A program made the position numbers and the translations under genes. Source: DATJLY01 sp035532935 (lineage in GTDB: Bacteria; Pseudomonadota; Alphaproteobacteria; ATCC43930; CGMCC-115725). From it: a stretch of DNA of 64,000 nucleotides. The first letter of the stretch is position 1. Every line of letters starts with the position of its first letter. Where the stretch lies: NCBI GenBank assembly GCA_035532935.1, contig DATKQE010000111.1, forward strand, positions 28,734 to 92,733. The letters are read 5' to 3'. Below, piece by piece: positions 49,601 through 58,307 of the stretch. The notes below the pieces were generated by a model, which did no database searches, was not told the origin of the DNA, and was given only the letters and a program-made list of their open reading frames with translations.

Positions 49601-51992
49601 GGGCGGCGGCTTTCGCTATATCGCGCACAAGCGGCGCGCCCGGGAGCATCGCCGCTTCCTCGCCGGCGCCGGCCGCTTCGCCGCGGATTACACGCTTCCG
49701 GGCATGCTCCATGTGGCGCTCGTCGCCAGTCCCTATCCGCAGGCGCGGCTCAAGCGCATCGATGCCGCTTCGGCGCTGGCCGTGCCGGGCGTCAGGGCGG
49801 TGATCACGGGCGAAGACATTGCCCGCGCCACCGATCCGCTGATGAGCGGTCTCGATCTGCCCAAGATGCTGCGCTATCCGCTCGCGGTCGGCCATGCGCG
49901 CTATGCCGGCGAATGGGTCGCCGCGGTGGTGGCGGAATCGCGCGCCGTCGCCGAGGACGCGGCCGAGCTGGTCGAGGTCGACTACGAGCCGTTGCCCCAT
50001 GTCGTCGATCCGGAGGCCGCGCTCGCCGCCGGCGCGCCGCTGGTGCATGTCCCGCTCGGCACCAACCTGCTCTATCGCCGGCATTTCGTGTGGGGGCCGG
50101 TCGAGGCGGATTTCGCCGCGGCACCCCGGCGCATCGCCTATCGCGCGCGCTGGCACCGCAGCGCCACCGTGCCGATCGAGACGTTCGGCGTGCTCGCCCA
50201 GTGGGACCCGGCGGCGCGGCTCCTCGACGTCTGGGCCTCGATCCAGATGCCGAAATTTCCCGAGCAATTGGCGCGCGCGCTGCGCCTGCCGGGGAATGCG
50301 GTGCGCACGCATTTCGACGTCGATGTCGGCGGCAGCTATGGCGGCAAGCGCGGGCTGAAGCACAGCGTGCTGGCGGGCCATCTCGCACGCCGCCTCAACG
50401 CGCCGGTGCGGCTGATCGAGGACCGGCTCGAGAATCTGCGCGGCGGCGACGCGCACGGACCCGACCGCATCTTCGATGTCGAGATGGCGTTCGACGACGA
50501 CGGTGTGGTCCGCGCGATGAAGATGCGCGCCATCGATGATGTCGGCGCCTATGCCGGCCGCGCGCCCTTTCAGCTCGGCAAGCCGATCGGTGCCATCGTC
50601 GGCCCCTATCGCATCAAGAGCGTGAGCTACGAGCCGATCTCGGTCGCCACCAACAAGACGCCGGAGGAGGCCGTCCGCGGCTTCGGCCAGGCGCCGACCA
50701 ATTTCGCGATCGAGACGGGCATGGATCTGATCGCGCGCAAGCTCGGCCTCGACCGGGTCGTGCTGCGCCGGCGCAATCTCATCCGCCACGACGAGTTTCC
50801 CTACGCCATTCCGAGCGGCAGCACCTATGACAGCGGCGACTACCACGCCGTGCTCGACAAGGCCCTCGCTACCGCCGATTGGGACGCGCTGGTGCGGCGC
50901 CGCGACGCGGCGCGCGCGGCGGGACGCCTCGCCGGCATCGGGGTTTCCTGCTGTCTCGAACCGAGCGGCGGCAACTCGGCGTTCGAGCCGCTGTTCAATC
51001 CCAAGAACGAGACCACGACGTGGATGGAGGGATGTCAGGTCAAGGTCGATCTCACCGGCGCCATCGTCGCGGCGATGGGAACGACGAGCGCGGGCCAGGG
51101 GCACGAGACGCTGGTTTCGACGGTCATCGGCGAGATCCTGGAACGCGATCCCGACACGGTGCGCGTGGTGCGGTCGGATTCGCTCGCGGCGCTGCCGAGC
51201 AACAGCCCGGTCGGAAGCCGCATGGCGATCATGCTGGGCGCCGCCGCGGCCGAGGCCGCGCGCAAGCTCAAGGCGATGATCGTGGCGATCGCCGCGCATA
51301 ATCTGGGCATTGGCGCCGACGCGCTCGTCTATCGCGGCGGCGACGTGCTCGTCGCTGCCGATGCCGCCCGGCGCCTTACCTGGGCCGAGATCGTCGAGAT
51401 CGCGCATCGCAAGTTCCACCTGCTGCCGCCGGGAACCGAGCCCGGACTGCAGGCGCTCCATGTCGCCGAGGTGCCGAACGGCGGCACGCTCCCCACCGCC
51501 GACGGGCGCGTGCCGATGTATCCGTGCTTTGCCTTCGAGGCGCATGTCGTCTATGCCGAAATCGACCGCGTCACCGGCCAGACCCGGCTCGGGACCTATG
51601 TCTGCGGCCACGATTGCGGCGTGATGATCAATCCCGACATCGTCCACGGCATGACCTATGGCGGGATCGCGCACGGCATCGGCGCGGCGCTGTACGAGCG
51701 CTTTCTCTACGATGCCAATGGCCAGCTCGTCAGCGGCTCGTTCATGGATTACCTCCTGCCCTCCGCGCACGAGGTGCCGGACATCACCATTGTCGATCAC
51801 TGCACGCCGTCGCCGCTCACCACCTTCGGTCAGAAGGGGTCGGGCGAGGCCGGCTATCTCGGCGCGCCGGCGGCGGTCGCAAGCGCGGTCAACGACGCGC
51901 TCGCGCCGTTGGGGCTGCATCTCGCGGCGTTGCCGATGACGCCGGCCGCGGTGGGCGAGCTGCTCGCTGCGAAGGACGAGGAAGAAGCATGA
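49590..51992 (+). CDS. Xanthine dehydrogenase family molybdopterin-binding subunit
   Basis: This 800-aa catalytic subunit belongs to the second molybdenum hydroxylase. It opens with YIAHKRRAREHRRFLAGAGRF, continues with DVDVGGSYGGKRG and RLIEDRLENL, and ends with the QKGSGEAG catalytic loop. The active-site loop reads EEAVRGFGQAP, so it is not a CO dehydrogenase (AYxCSFR). ATG 49590 follows a GGAGGG site. The stop overlaps the amidohydrolase ATG by 4 bases (ATGA). Its likely substrate is an aromatic or N-heterocyclic acid, given the decarboxylase-like neighbour. Confidence 0.94.
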   Translation: MAAEGGGFRYIAHKRRAREHRRFLAGAGRFAADYTLPGMLHVALVASPYPQARLKRIDAASALAVPGVRAVITGEDIARATDPLMSGLDLPKMLRYPLAVGHARYAGEWVAAVVAESRAVAEDAAELVEVDYEPLPHVVDPEAALAAGAPLVHVPLGTNLLYRRHFVWGPVEADFAAAPRRIAYRARWHRSATVPIETFGVLAQWDPAARLLDVWASIQMPKFPEQLARALRLPGNAVRTHFDVDVGGSYGGKRGLKHSVLAGHLARRLNAPVRLIEDRLENLRGGDAHGPDRIFDVEMAFDDDGVVRAMKMRAIDDVGAYAGRAPFQLGKPIGAIVGPYRIKSVSYEPISVATNKTPEEAVRGFGQAPTNFAIETGMDLIARKLGLDRVVLRRRNLIRHDEFPYAIPSGSTYDSGDYHAVLDKALATADWDALVRRRDAARAAGRLAGIGVSCCLEPSGGNSAFEPLFNPKNETTTWMEGCQVKVDLTGAIVAAMGTTSAGQGHETLVSTVIGEILERDPDTVRVVRSDSLAALPSNSPVGSRMAIMLGAAAAEAARKLKAMIVAIAAHNLGIGADALVYRGGDVLVAADAARRLTWAEIVEIAHRKFHLLPPGTEPGLQALHVAEVPNGGTLPTADGRVPMYPCFAFEAHVVYAEIDRVTGQTRLGTYVCGHDCGVMINPDIVHGMTYGGIAHGIGAALYERFLYDANGQLVSGSFMDYLLPSAHEVPDITIVDHCTPSPLTTFGQKGSGEAGYLGAPAAVASAVNDALAPLGLHLAALPMTPAAVGELLAAKDEEEA

Positions 51993-52975
51993 TCATCGAC
52001 ACGCACGCTCATTTCGTCCCGGCCGCGTTCCTCGAGGCGCTGCGCGCCGAGCGCCGGCTGTTCCCCTCGGTCAAGGTGACGGCGGACGGGCCGCAGACGC
52101 GCATGGCGTTTGCCGGCGGCGCGCCGACGCGGCCGGTGGCGCCGCGGCTCAGCGATCTGAAGCTGCGCCAGGAGTGGCTCGGCGCGCACGGGATCGACTG
52201 CCAGCTCGCGGGCGGCTGGCTCGACCTGTTCGGCTACGAGCTGCCGCCCGAGGAAGGCGCCGACTGGGCGCGCTTCATGAACGAGATGATGCTGAAGGGC
52301 GCTGCGGCGCTGCCGTCGCTGGCGCCGCTCGCGACCGTGCCGTTGCAGAACGGCGCGCTCGCCGCGACCGTGCTGGAGGAGGCGCTCGCTGCCGGCTGTC
52401 GCGGCGTGATGATCGGGACCCAGCCGCACGGCACGCACGGCGCACTCGACGATCGCGACCTCGATCCTTTCTGGGAGGCGGCGTCTTCGCGCAAGGTCAC
52501 CGTGTTCGTTCATCCGATGTTCGGCTGCGGCGACGACCGCCTCAACGGCTTCGATCTTATCAACGCCGTGGGCCGCGCCACCGATACCGTCACGGCAATG
52601 GCGCGGCTCCTCTATTCGGGGCATCTCCAGCGCTTTCCCGGGATGAATCTCGTCATCTCGCATGGCGGCGGGGGCTTGCCTTATCTGCTCGGGCGCCTCG
52701 CGCGCAACAACGCCATCCATCCGGGCGAGTATGCCGATGCCGTCGACGGGTTCCGCCGGCTCTATTTCGACACCGTACTGTTCGATCCGCGGACGCTGCG
52801 CTACCTGTGCGATTGCGCCGGTGCGGACAAGGTGGTCCTGGGCTCCGATCACCCGTTTCCGATCGGCGACCCCGCGCCGGTCAAGGTCGTGGACGAGACC
52901 CCGCTCACCGCCGCCGAGCGCCGCGCGATCCTCGGCGATACCGCGGCGCGGTTGTTCCATCTGCGGGGAGGCTGA
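51989..52975 (+). CDS. Amidohydrolase family protein (ACMSD-like decarboxylase)
   Basis: This 328-aa TIM-barrel metal enzyme has the amidohydrolase-2 pattern: DTHAHFVP at the N-terminus, a metal-site His in VFVHPMFG, SHGGGGLPYLLGRL, and the Asp of GSDHPFPIGDP. Members include aminocarboxymuconate semialdehyde decarboxylase and salicylate decarboxylase-like enzymes. It is tightly coupled to the molybdenum hydroxylase (4-base overlap), so it probably acts on the hydroxylated product or a precursor. Decarboxylase versus hydrolase cannot be decided from sequence. Confidence 0.9.
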   Translation: MIIDTHAHFVPAAFLEALRAERRLFPSVKVTADGPQTRMAFAGGAPTRPVAPRLSDLKLRQEWLGAHGIDCQLAGGWLDLFGYELPPEEGADWARFMNEMMLKGAAALPSLAPLATVPLQNGALAATVLEEALAAGCRGVMIGTQPHGTHGALDDRDLDPFWEAASSRKVTVFVHPMFGCGDDRLNGFDLINAVGRATDTVTAMARLLYSGHLQRFPGMNLVISHGGGGLPYLLGRLARNNAIHPGEYADAVDGFRRLYFDTVLFDPRTLRYLCDCAGADKVVLGSDHPFPIGDPAPVKVVDETPLTAAERRAILGDTAARLFHLRGG

Positions 52976-53098
52976 GCGCGGGTCGCCGTCCGCTTGGTTG
53001 CTGATGTAACGCCCAAGGTCTCCAAAGAGATTGCGCCGGCGCCCGCGGCACTCCATAGTCGCCGCCAGAATCAACATAGGTCGCTACAGGGAGGTATC

Positions 53099-53134
53099 GT
53101 GATTTCGTCCAATCACGCCGCGGGGGCCGCGTGA
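53099..53134 (+). CDS. Possible 11-codon leader peptide before the ABC ATPase gene
   Basis: A GTG with a strong AGGGAGG site encodes the short peptide MISSNHAAGAA, and its TGA overlaps the GTG start of the ATPase gene (GTGA). The ATPase GTG has only a weak G-run before it, so this reading frame could drive coupled translation. The composition gives no hint of amino-acid sensing. It may be chance. Confidence 0.35.
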   Translation: MISSNHAAGAA

Positions 53135-53937
53135 GCCGGGGCGATGCCGCCATATCGGTCGCGGGCGTGTCGCAGGCGTTCGGACCCGAGGGCGATCCGC
53201 GCCGCGTCGTTGCGCTCGAAAGCGCGTCGCTCGAAGTGGCGCGCGGCGAGCTCATGTGCCTCATCGGGCCGAGCGGCTGCGGCAAGAGCACGCTGCTCAA
53301 TGTCATCGGCGGGCTGATGACGCCGACCTCGGGCGAGGTCGCCATCGACGGCGAGCGCATGCACGGGCCGCTGCCCAAGAAGGTCGCCTTTGTCTTCCAG
53401 GAAAGCGCGCTCTTTCCGTGGCGCACCGTGCTCGACAACGTCAAGCTCGGCATGGCATTCCAGGGCGTGGCGCGGGCCGAGCGCGAGCCTCGGGCGATGG
53501 AGGCGCTGGGCGCGGTCGGGCTTGCCGATTTCGCCCATCATTATCCGGCGCAGCTTTCGGGCGGCATGAAGCAGCGCGCGCAGCTCGCGCGCGCGCTCGG
53601 CCTCAAGACCGACATCCTGCTGATGGACGAACCCTTCGCCGCGCTTGACGAGCAGACCCGCATGGTGCTGGGCGAGGACCTGTCCGTGCTCCTGGCGCGT
53701 ACCGGCAAGACCATCGTCTTCGTCACCCACAGCCTCGGCGAGGCGGTGTTCCTGGCCGACCGCGTCGCCGTCTTCACCGCGCGGCCCGGCCGGATCAAGA
53801 CCATGATCACGGTCGAGGAGGGCCATCCCCGCAGCCGCAGCTTCATGACCTCGGACAAGCTCGCCCGGCTCCGTAACGAGCTCTACGAGCTGCTGCACGA
53901 CGAGATCCGCAAGACCATGGGCGACACGCGGCCATGA
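53131..53937 (+). CDS. ABC transporter ATP-binding protein (SsuB/TauB type)
   Basis: This 268-aa ATPase of an SsuABC/TauABC-type importer has Walker A GPSGCGKST, signature LSGGMKQRAQLARAL, Walker B ILLMDEPFAALD and switch histidine VFVTHS. It starts at GTG 53131 within a GTGA overlap with a short upstream frame. Two permease genes follow with 4-base overlaps. No binding protein lies in the operon; similar importers carry aromatic acids, sulfonates, nitrate or pyrimidine derivatives. Confidence 0.93.
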   Translation: MSRGDAAISVAGVSQAFGPEGDPRRVVALESASLEVARGELMCLIGPSGCGKSTLLNVIGGLMTPTSGEVAIDGERMHGPLPKKVAFVFQESALFPWRTVLDNVKLGMAFQGVARAEREPRAMEALGAVGLADFAHHYPAQLSGGMKQRAQLARALGLKTDILLMDEPFAALDEQTRMVLGEDLSVLLARTGKTIVFVTHSLGEAVFLADRVAVFTARPGRIKTMITVEEGHPRSRSFMTSDKLARLRNELYELLHDEIRKTMGDTRP

Positions 53938-54692
53938 AGGGCGCGCGCCTCGGCTACCGCCTCGTACAAGTGGGATTTGTCGCCGTCCTGCTGCTGGTGT
54001 GGTACTGGGTTGGGCGCGACGAGCTGGTCAGCCCGATCCTGCTGCCGCCGCTGCCGGCGTGCTGGGACGAGTTCCTGGCGCTGCTCGCAAGCGGATCGTA
54101 CTGGCCCGATCTCGACGTCACGCTCTACGAGCTGGTCGTCGCCTTCCTCATCGCCGCCTCGTTCGGCTGCGCGATCGGTTATGTCGTGAGCCGCTCGCGC
54201 TTCTCGATCCGGGTGTTCGATCCGCTCTTCGCCGGGCTTTATTCGATTCCGGCGATCCTCCTGTTCCCGCTCTACGTGCTGTTCTTCGGCCTGGGCGCGG
54301 GATCGAAGATCGCCATCGGCGCGACCATCGCGTTCTTTCCCGTCGTCCTCAATACCATCGCCGGGTTCGACTATGTCGACCGCGCCTATGTCACGGCGGC
54401 GCGCTCGATGGGCGCCTCGGAATTACAGATGTTCTGGTCGGTGATGATGCCGGCGGCGTTTCCGATCGTGCTGGCCGGTCTCAGGGTGGGGTTCATCCTC
54501 GCCTTTCTCTCGATCCTTGGCTCCGAGACGATCGCCTCGCTGGCGGGCCTCGGCCACAGGATCGTCTCCTATGCCGAGAGCATGGACCCCGCCAAGATGT
54601 TCGCCTACATCTTCTTCGCCATCCTGATCGCGTTCCTGCTGAATGGCGGCGTGTCGCTGATCGAGGCGCGGGTGAAGCGGGGGCCGGGATGA
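53934..54692 (+). CDS. ABC transporter permease (SsuC/TauC type), first
   Basis: This 252-aa inner-membrane permease has about six hydrophobic helices. The cytoplasmic EAA loop reads VTAARSMGASELQMFWSVMMPAA, and the sequence GIGALVG-like end of this family is replaced by SLAGLGHRIVSYAESMD. It overlaps the ATPase and the next permease by 4 bases each, so the membrane subunits are probably a heterodimer. Confidence 0.92.
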   Translation: MKGARLGYRLVQVGFVAVLLLVWYWVGRDELVSPILLPPLPACWDEFLALLASGSYWPDLDVTLYELVVAFLIAASFGCAIGYVVSRSRFSIRVFDPLFAGLYSIPAILLFPLYVLFFGLGAGSKIAIGATIAFFPVVLNTIAGFDYVDRAYVTAARSMGASELQMFWSVMMPAAFPIVLAGLRVGFILAFLSILGSETIASLAGLGHRIVSYAESMDPAKMFAYIFFAILIAFLLNGGVSLIEARVKRGPG

Positions 54693-55435
54693 AGCTCGGT
54701 CCGGGAACCGCGCGGGTCGGCGTGATCATCCTGCTCCTGATCCTGTGGGAGCTCGGGGCACGGTTGTTCGGCGATCCGCTGTTCATGAGTCCGCCGTCGG
54801 ATGTGGTGGTGTCGCTGGTCGGCCTCATCGGCAACGGACCGGTGATGCGGGCGCTGCAGACGACGCTTTACGAGCTGGTCACGGCCTTTTTGATGGCGAT
54901 CGTGGTCGGCGTGCCGCTGGGGCTCGTCCTCGGGCTGCAACGCTTTGCCCGCGGCTCGTTCTATCCGATCGTGGTCATGCTCTATGCCATTCCGCAGGCG
55001 ACGATCCTGCCGCTCATGATCCTCGCCTTCGGGATCGGGCCGGAATCGAAGATCGCCTTCGGGTTCACGCATTCGGTTTTTCCGATCGTCATCGCGGTCG
55101 TGGCCGGGGTGCAGGACGTCAAGCCGACGCTCCTTACCTGCGCCCGCTCGATGGGCGCGAGTCGATTCCAGACCTTCATGAACGTCATCCTGCCGCACAT
55201 GATCCCCAGCCTCTTCACCGGCATGCGGGTCGCCATGACCGGCGATCTGCTCGGCGTGCTGCTGGCCGAGCTTTACGTCTCGCAGGCGGGGGTCGGCCAC
55301 TACACGCGGCTCTTCACCGAGAGCTTCCAGCCGGCGAAGCTCTTTGCCCTGGTCGCGGCCCTGGCGGCGATCGCGGTCGTGCTCAACGAGTTGTGCCGGC
55401 GCGCCGAGCGCCGCATGAGCCGCTGGCGCGCATGA
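54689..55435 (+). CDS. ABC transporter permease (SsuC/TauC type), second
   Basis: This 248-aa permease is a paralogue of the preceding one, with the EAA loop LTCARSMGASRFQTFMNVILPH. ATG 54689 overlaps the previous stop (ATGA). The two together with the ATPase make a complete ABC core (permease heterodimer plus ATPase) that lacks only a periplasmic binding protein. The operon is followed by the SMP-30 lactonase gene after a 69-base gap. Confidence 0.92.
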   Translation: MKLGPGTARVGVIILLLILWELGARLFGDPLFMSPPSDVVVSLVGLIGNGPVMRALQTTLYELVTAFLMAIVVGVPLGLVLGLQRFARGSFYPIVVMLYAIPQATILPLMILAFGIGPESKIAFGFTHSVFPIVIAVVAGVQDVKPTLLTCARSMGASRFQTFMNVILPHMIPSLFTGMRVAMTGDLLGVLLAELYVSQAGVGHYTRLFTESFQPAKLFALVAALAAIAVVLNELCRRAERRMSRWRA

Positions 55436-55504
55436 GCGCTTGGCCCGCTACCGGTCTCTGCTAGACTTGCCGCCAGCGCCATCGCGCGCGGTTCGAGGAG
55501 CGCC

Positions 55505-56395
55505 ATGACTCTCGGGAATTTCACGCTGACGCCACAACAGATCGAGTGGCGCGGCGAGGGGCTGAGCCGGCCGGAATGCGTGCTCGCCGAGCGCGACGGC
55601 ACGCTCTGGACCTCGGACAATCGCGGCGGCGTCACGCGCATCGGTCCCGACGGCCGGCAGAGCGTGATCGGATCGATCCCCGGCGCCCCCAACGGGCTCG
55701 CGCTCGAACGCAGCGGCAGCATCCTCATCGCCAATATCGAGGACGGCAAGCTCTATCGCCTGTTCCGCGACGGACGCCACGAGGTCGTGCTCGGCAGTTT
55801 CGACGGCAAGCCGCTCGGCGCCACCAATTTCGTCTATTGCGATCCCGGCGCCGACCGGGTCTGGATTACCGTCTCGACCCGCACGGTGCCGCGGCAGGAG
55901 GCCGCCCAGACGGCGATTCCCGACGGCTATATCCTGGTCCTCGAACGCGGCGTGGCGCGGCTCGCGGCCGAGGGCCTCTGCTTCACCAACGAGGTGCGGA
56001 TCGATCGCGCCGGCCGCCACCTCTACGTTGCCGAGACCGCCAAGGGCCGCGTCCTGCGGCTGCCGCTCGCCGCGGATGGGAAGCTCGGCAAGCCCGAGGT
56101 GTTCGGGCCCGCGGAGCTCTGTCCCGGCGCGCGCGTCGATGGGCTCGCCTTCGACGCCGAGGGCAATCTCTGGGTGACCGAGGTGGCGAAGAACGGGCTC
56201 TATGTCATCGCGCCCGACGGCGCCTGCCGCCGCATCTTCGAGGATCCCACCGGCGCCACTGTGCAATTCCCGGCGAGCATCGCGTTCGCGGGTCCCGATC
56301 TCAAGACGGCCTATATCGGCTCGATCCCGATGAAGCGGCTGGCGACGTTCCGTTCGCCGGTCGCGGGCGAGCCGCTCGCGCACTGGAACGCATAG
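55505..56395 (+). CDS. SMP-30/gluconolactonase family protein
   Basis: This 296-aa six-bladed beta-propeller is of the SMP-30/LRE family, which hydrolyses sugar or other lactones using a divalent metal. Characteristic segments are ERDGTLWTSDNRGG, GAPNGLALERSGSILIANIEDGKLYRL and CFTNEVRIDRAGRHLYVAET. The motifs DGLAFDAEGNLWVTE and a catalytic-site aspartate region are typical. The ATG has GAGGAG 6 bases upstream. It ends directly before the MetF-like gene (no gap). Lactone hydrolysis fits catabolism of ring-cleavage products; the exact substrate is unknown. Confidence 0.88.
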   Translation: MTLGNFTLTPQQIEWRGEGLSRPECVLAERDGTLWTSDNRGGVTRIGPDGRQSVIGSIPGAPNGLALERSGSILIANIEDGKLYRLFRDGRHEVVLGSFDGKPLGATNFVYCDPGADRVWITVSTRTVPRQEAAQTAIPDGYILVLERGVARLAAEGLCFTNEVRIDRAGRHLYVAETAKGRVLRLPLAADGKLGKPEVFGPAELCPGARVDGLAFDAEGNLWVTEVAKNGLYVIAPDGACRRIFEDPTGATVQFPASIAFAGPDLKTAYIGSIPMKRLATFRSPVAGEPLAHWNA

Positions 56396-57328
56396 ATGGA
56401 CGCCGGCACCGGCACCAGCGCGCTCGCGCGCGCCCTCGCCAGCGGCCGCTTCGTCGTCACGGCCGAGCTCGCGCCGCCCGTCGCCACCGATCCCGCCGCC
56501 TTCATCGCCCGCGCGCTGCCGCTCAAGGGCGTCGCTACCGCGGTCAACGTCACCGACGGGGCCGGGGCGAAGGCGCATCTTTCGAGCGTCGCGGCGGCGC
56601 GCTTTCTCATCGACAACGGGGTCGAGCCGATCCTGCAGATGACCTGCCGCGATCGCAACCGCATCGCGCTGCAGAGCGATCTCATCGGCGCGGTGGCGCT
56701 GGGCGTGCGCAACGTGCTCGTTCTGACCGGCGACGATCCCAAGCTCGGCGACCAGCCCGAGGCCAAGCCGGTCTTCGACCTCGACAGCCGCGGGCTGCTC
56801 GAGACCGCGAACCGCATGCGGCGCGAACACCGCCTGCCACCCGGCACCGAGATCAAGGGCGAATTCGATCTGCTGCTCGGTGCCGCCGACCTGCCGGTCG
56901 ATCCACCGCCGGGATGGATGCCCAAGAGCCTCGTCGCCAAGGTCGAAGCGGGCGCCGACTTCATTCAGACCCAGTTCTGCATGGACGTGGCGGTGGTGCG
57001 GCGCTACGCGGCGCGGCTCATCGAACTGGGCCTGGTCCCGCGGCTGGCGGTGCTGATCGGGGTGGCGCCCATACCCTCGGCCCGCTCGGCGCGCTGGATG
57101 AAGGAGCGGCTCTTCGGCACGATCATTCCCGACGCCATCGTCGCGCGCCTCGAGCAGGCGCAGGACGCGCGCCGCGAGGGCCTGCGCATCTGCGCCGAGC
57201 TGCTGCAGCAATTCGCCGAGATCCCTGGCATCGCCGGGGCCCATGTGATGGCGCCGCAGGCCCCGTCCGCCATTCCGACAGCGATCGCCGAAGCGGGCGT
57301 CGCCGGCAAGCCGCGCGCCCGCATCTGA
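56396..57328 (+). CDS. Methylenetetrahydrofolate reductase family protein
   Basis: This 310-aa TIM-barrel flavoprotein follows the lactonase gene with no gap (TAG then ATG). It has MTHFR-family elements: FVVTAELAPPVATDP at the N-terminus, ILQMTCRDRNRIALQSDL, VLVLTGDDPKLGD and the FIQTQFCMD segment. Typical MetF is about 290-300 aa. It shares the gene unit with an SMP-30 lactonase instead of met genes, so it may serve C1 transfer from demethylation rather than methionine synthesis. This is inference from context. Confidence 0.86.
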   Translation: MDAGTGTSALARALASGRFVVTAELAPPVATDPAAFIARALPLKGVATAVNVTDGAGAKAHLSSVAAARFLIDNGVEPILQMTCRDRNRIALQSDLIGAVALGVRNVLVLTGDDPKLGDQPEAKPVFDLDSRGLLETANRMRREHRLPPGTEIKGEFDLLLGAADLPVDPPPGWMPKSLVAKVEAGADFIQTQFCMDVAVVRRYAARLIELGLVPRLAVLIGVAPIPSARSARWMKERLFGTIIPDAIVARLEQAQDARREGLRICAELLQQFAEIPGIAGAHVMAPQAPSAIPTAIAEAGVAGKPRARI

Positions 57329-57334
57329 GCGTGC

Positions 57335-58279
57335 CTACGCCGCCGCGACGCGGTTGACGAGTGTGCCGATATTACCGATTTCGATGCGGACCTCATCGCC
57401 CGGCTTCAGGAACTCGCCGCGGCCGGCGCCGACGCCCGACGGCGTGCCGGTGGCGATCACGTCGCCGGGACGCAGCGTCAGGCGCGAGCTGAGGAAGGCG
57501 ATCTGCTCGGCGATGCCGTGGATCAGCTCCTTGGTGTTTGAATTTTGCTTAAGCACGCCGTTGACCCACAGCTTGATCGCCATGTCGTTGGGATCCGGAA
57601 CGAATTCATGCGGCGTCAGATAGGGCCCCATCGGGCAGGAATCATCGAAGCACTTGTGGCTGAACCAGTCCTGGGCGAAGGCGGTGCCGGCGCGGTCGGG
57701 GCGAGGTCCGAGATCCCGCGCCGAGACATCGTTGACGATGACATAGCCGGCGACGTAATCGAACGCGCGCTCGACCGGCACGTTGCGCGCGGGCCGGCCG
57801 ATGACGACGCCGGCCTCGGCTTCCCAATCGACGTTCTTCGCCAAGGGCGGCAGGTGGATCGGCGCGTCGGGCCCGATGATGGAATGCGGCCCGGTCTTGA
57901 TGAAGAACCACGGGTCCTTGGCCTTGACCAGCGGCGGCGGTTCCTGGCCGGTGCGGCGCTTCTGCGCCTCCCACATCTCGCGCGCATGGTCCCAGTAATT
58001 GGCGCCGGCACAGAACACCGCGCCGGGATAGAGAATGGGCGCCAGCACGGTCACGTCGTCGCGCGGCGTGCCGTCGCCGGGGCGCACGCGCGCGGCGGCG
58101 CTGGCAAGGCGCGGGCGCACGCTCTCCCACGCCTGCAGCAGGCCGAGGACGCTGTGCGCGTCGATGCCGGCGCCATCGACCAGCGCCGCTGCCGGATGCA
58201 CGCGGTCGCCGATGAGAACGCCCGCCGTCGGCGCGCCCGAGCCCTCGCGATAGGTGAGAAGCCGATATTCCGTCGCCAT
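57335..58279 (-). CDS. Fumarylacetoacetate hydrolase (FAH) family protein
   Basis: This 314-aa FAH-fold enzyme is the second of its kind in the window. It is nearer to the 2-hydroxyhepta-diene-dioate isomerase subtype, with metal-site residues in DWEAEAGVVIGR and VNDVSARDLG. The catalytic loop MGPYLTPHEF and the C-terminal GDVIATGTPSGVGAGRG (a strong FAH signature) are intact. ATG 58279 follows AGGAAAG. It is the last gene of the operon that begins at 61742 and lies downstream of an alpha/beta hydrolase. It probably cleaves or isomerises a diketo acid. Confidence 0.93.
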   Translation of the reverse strand: MATEYRLLTYREGSGAPTAGVLIGDRVHPAAALVDGAGIDAHSVLGLLQAWESVRPRLASAAARVRPGDGTPRDDVTVLAPILYPGAVFCAGANYWDHAREMWEAQKRRTGQEPPPLVKAKDPWFFIKTGPHSIIGPDAPIHLPPLAKNVDWEAEAGVVIGRPARNVPVERAFDYVAGYVIVNDVSARDLGPRPDRAGTAFAQDWFSHKCFDDSCPMGPYLTPHEFVPDPNDMAIKLWVNGVLKQNSNTKELIHGIAEQIAFLSSRLTLRPGDVIATGTPSGVGAGRGEFLKPGDEVRIEIGNIGTLVNRVAAA

Positions 58280-58307
58280 GTCGCTTTCCTCCGTCTTGCA
58301 CGTGCGC

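Noticed and set aside
48209..51992. A carbon monoxide dehydrogenase (coxMSL) call
   Set aside because: Gene order M-S-L fits, but the large subunit lacks the AYxCSFR active-site loop of form I CO dehydrogenase (it reads EEAVRGFGQAP). The other large subunits in the window also lack it. They are treated as general molybdenum hydroxylases.
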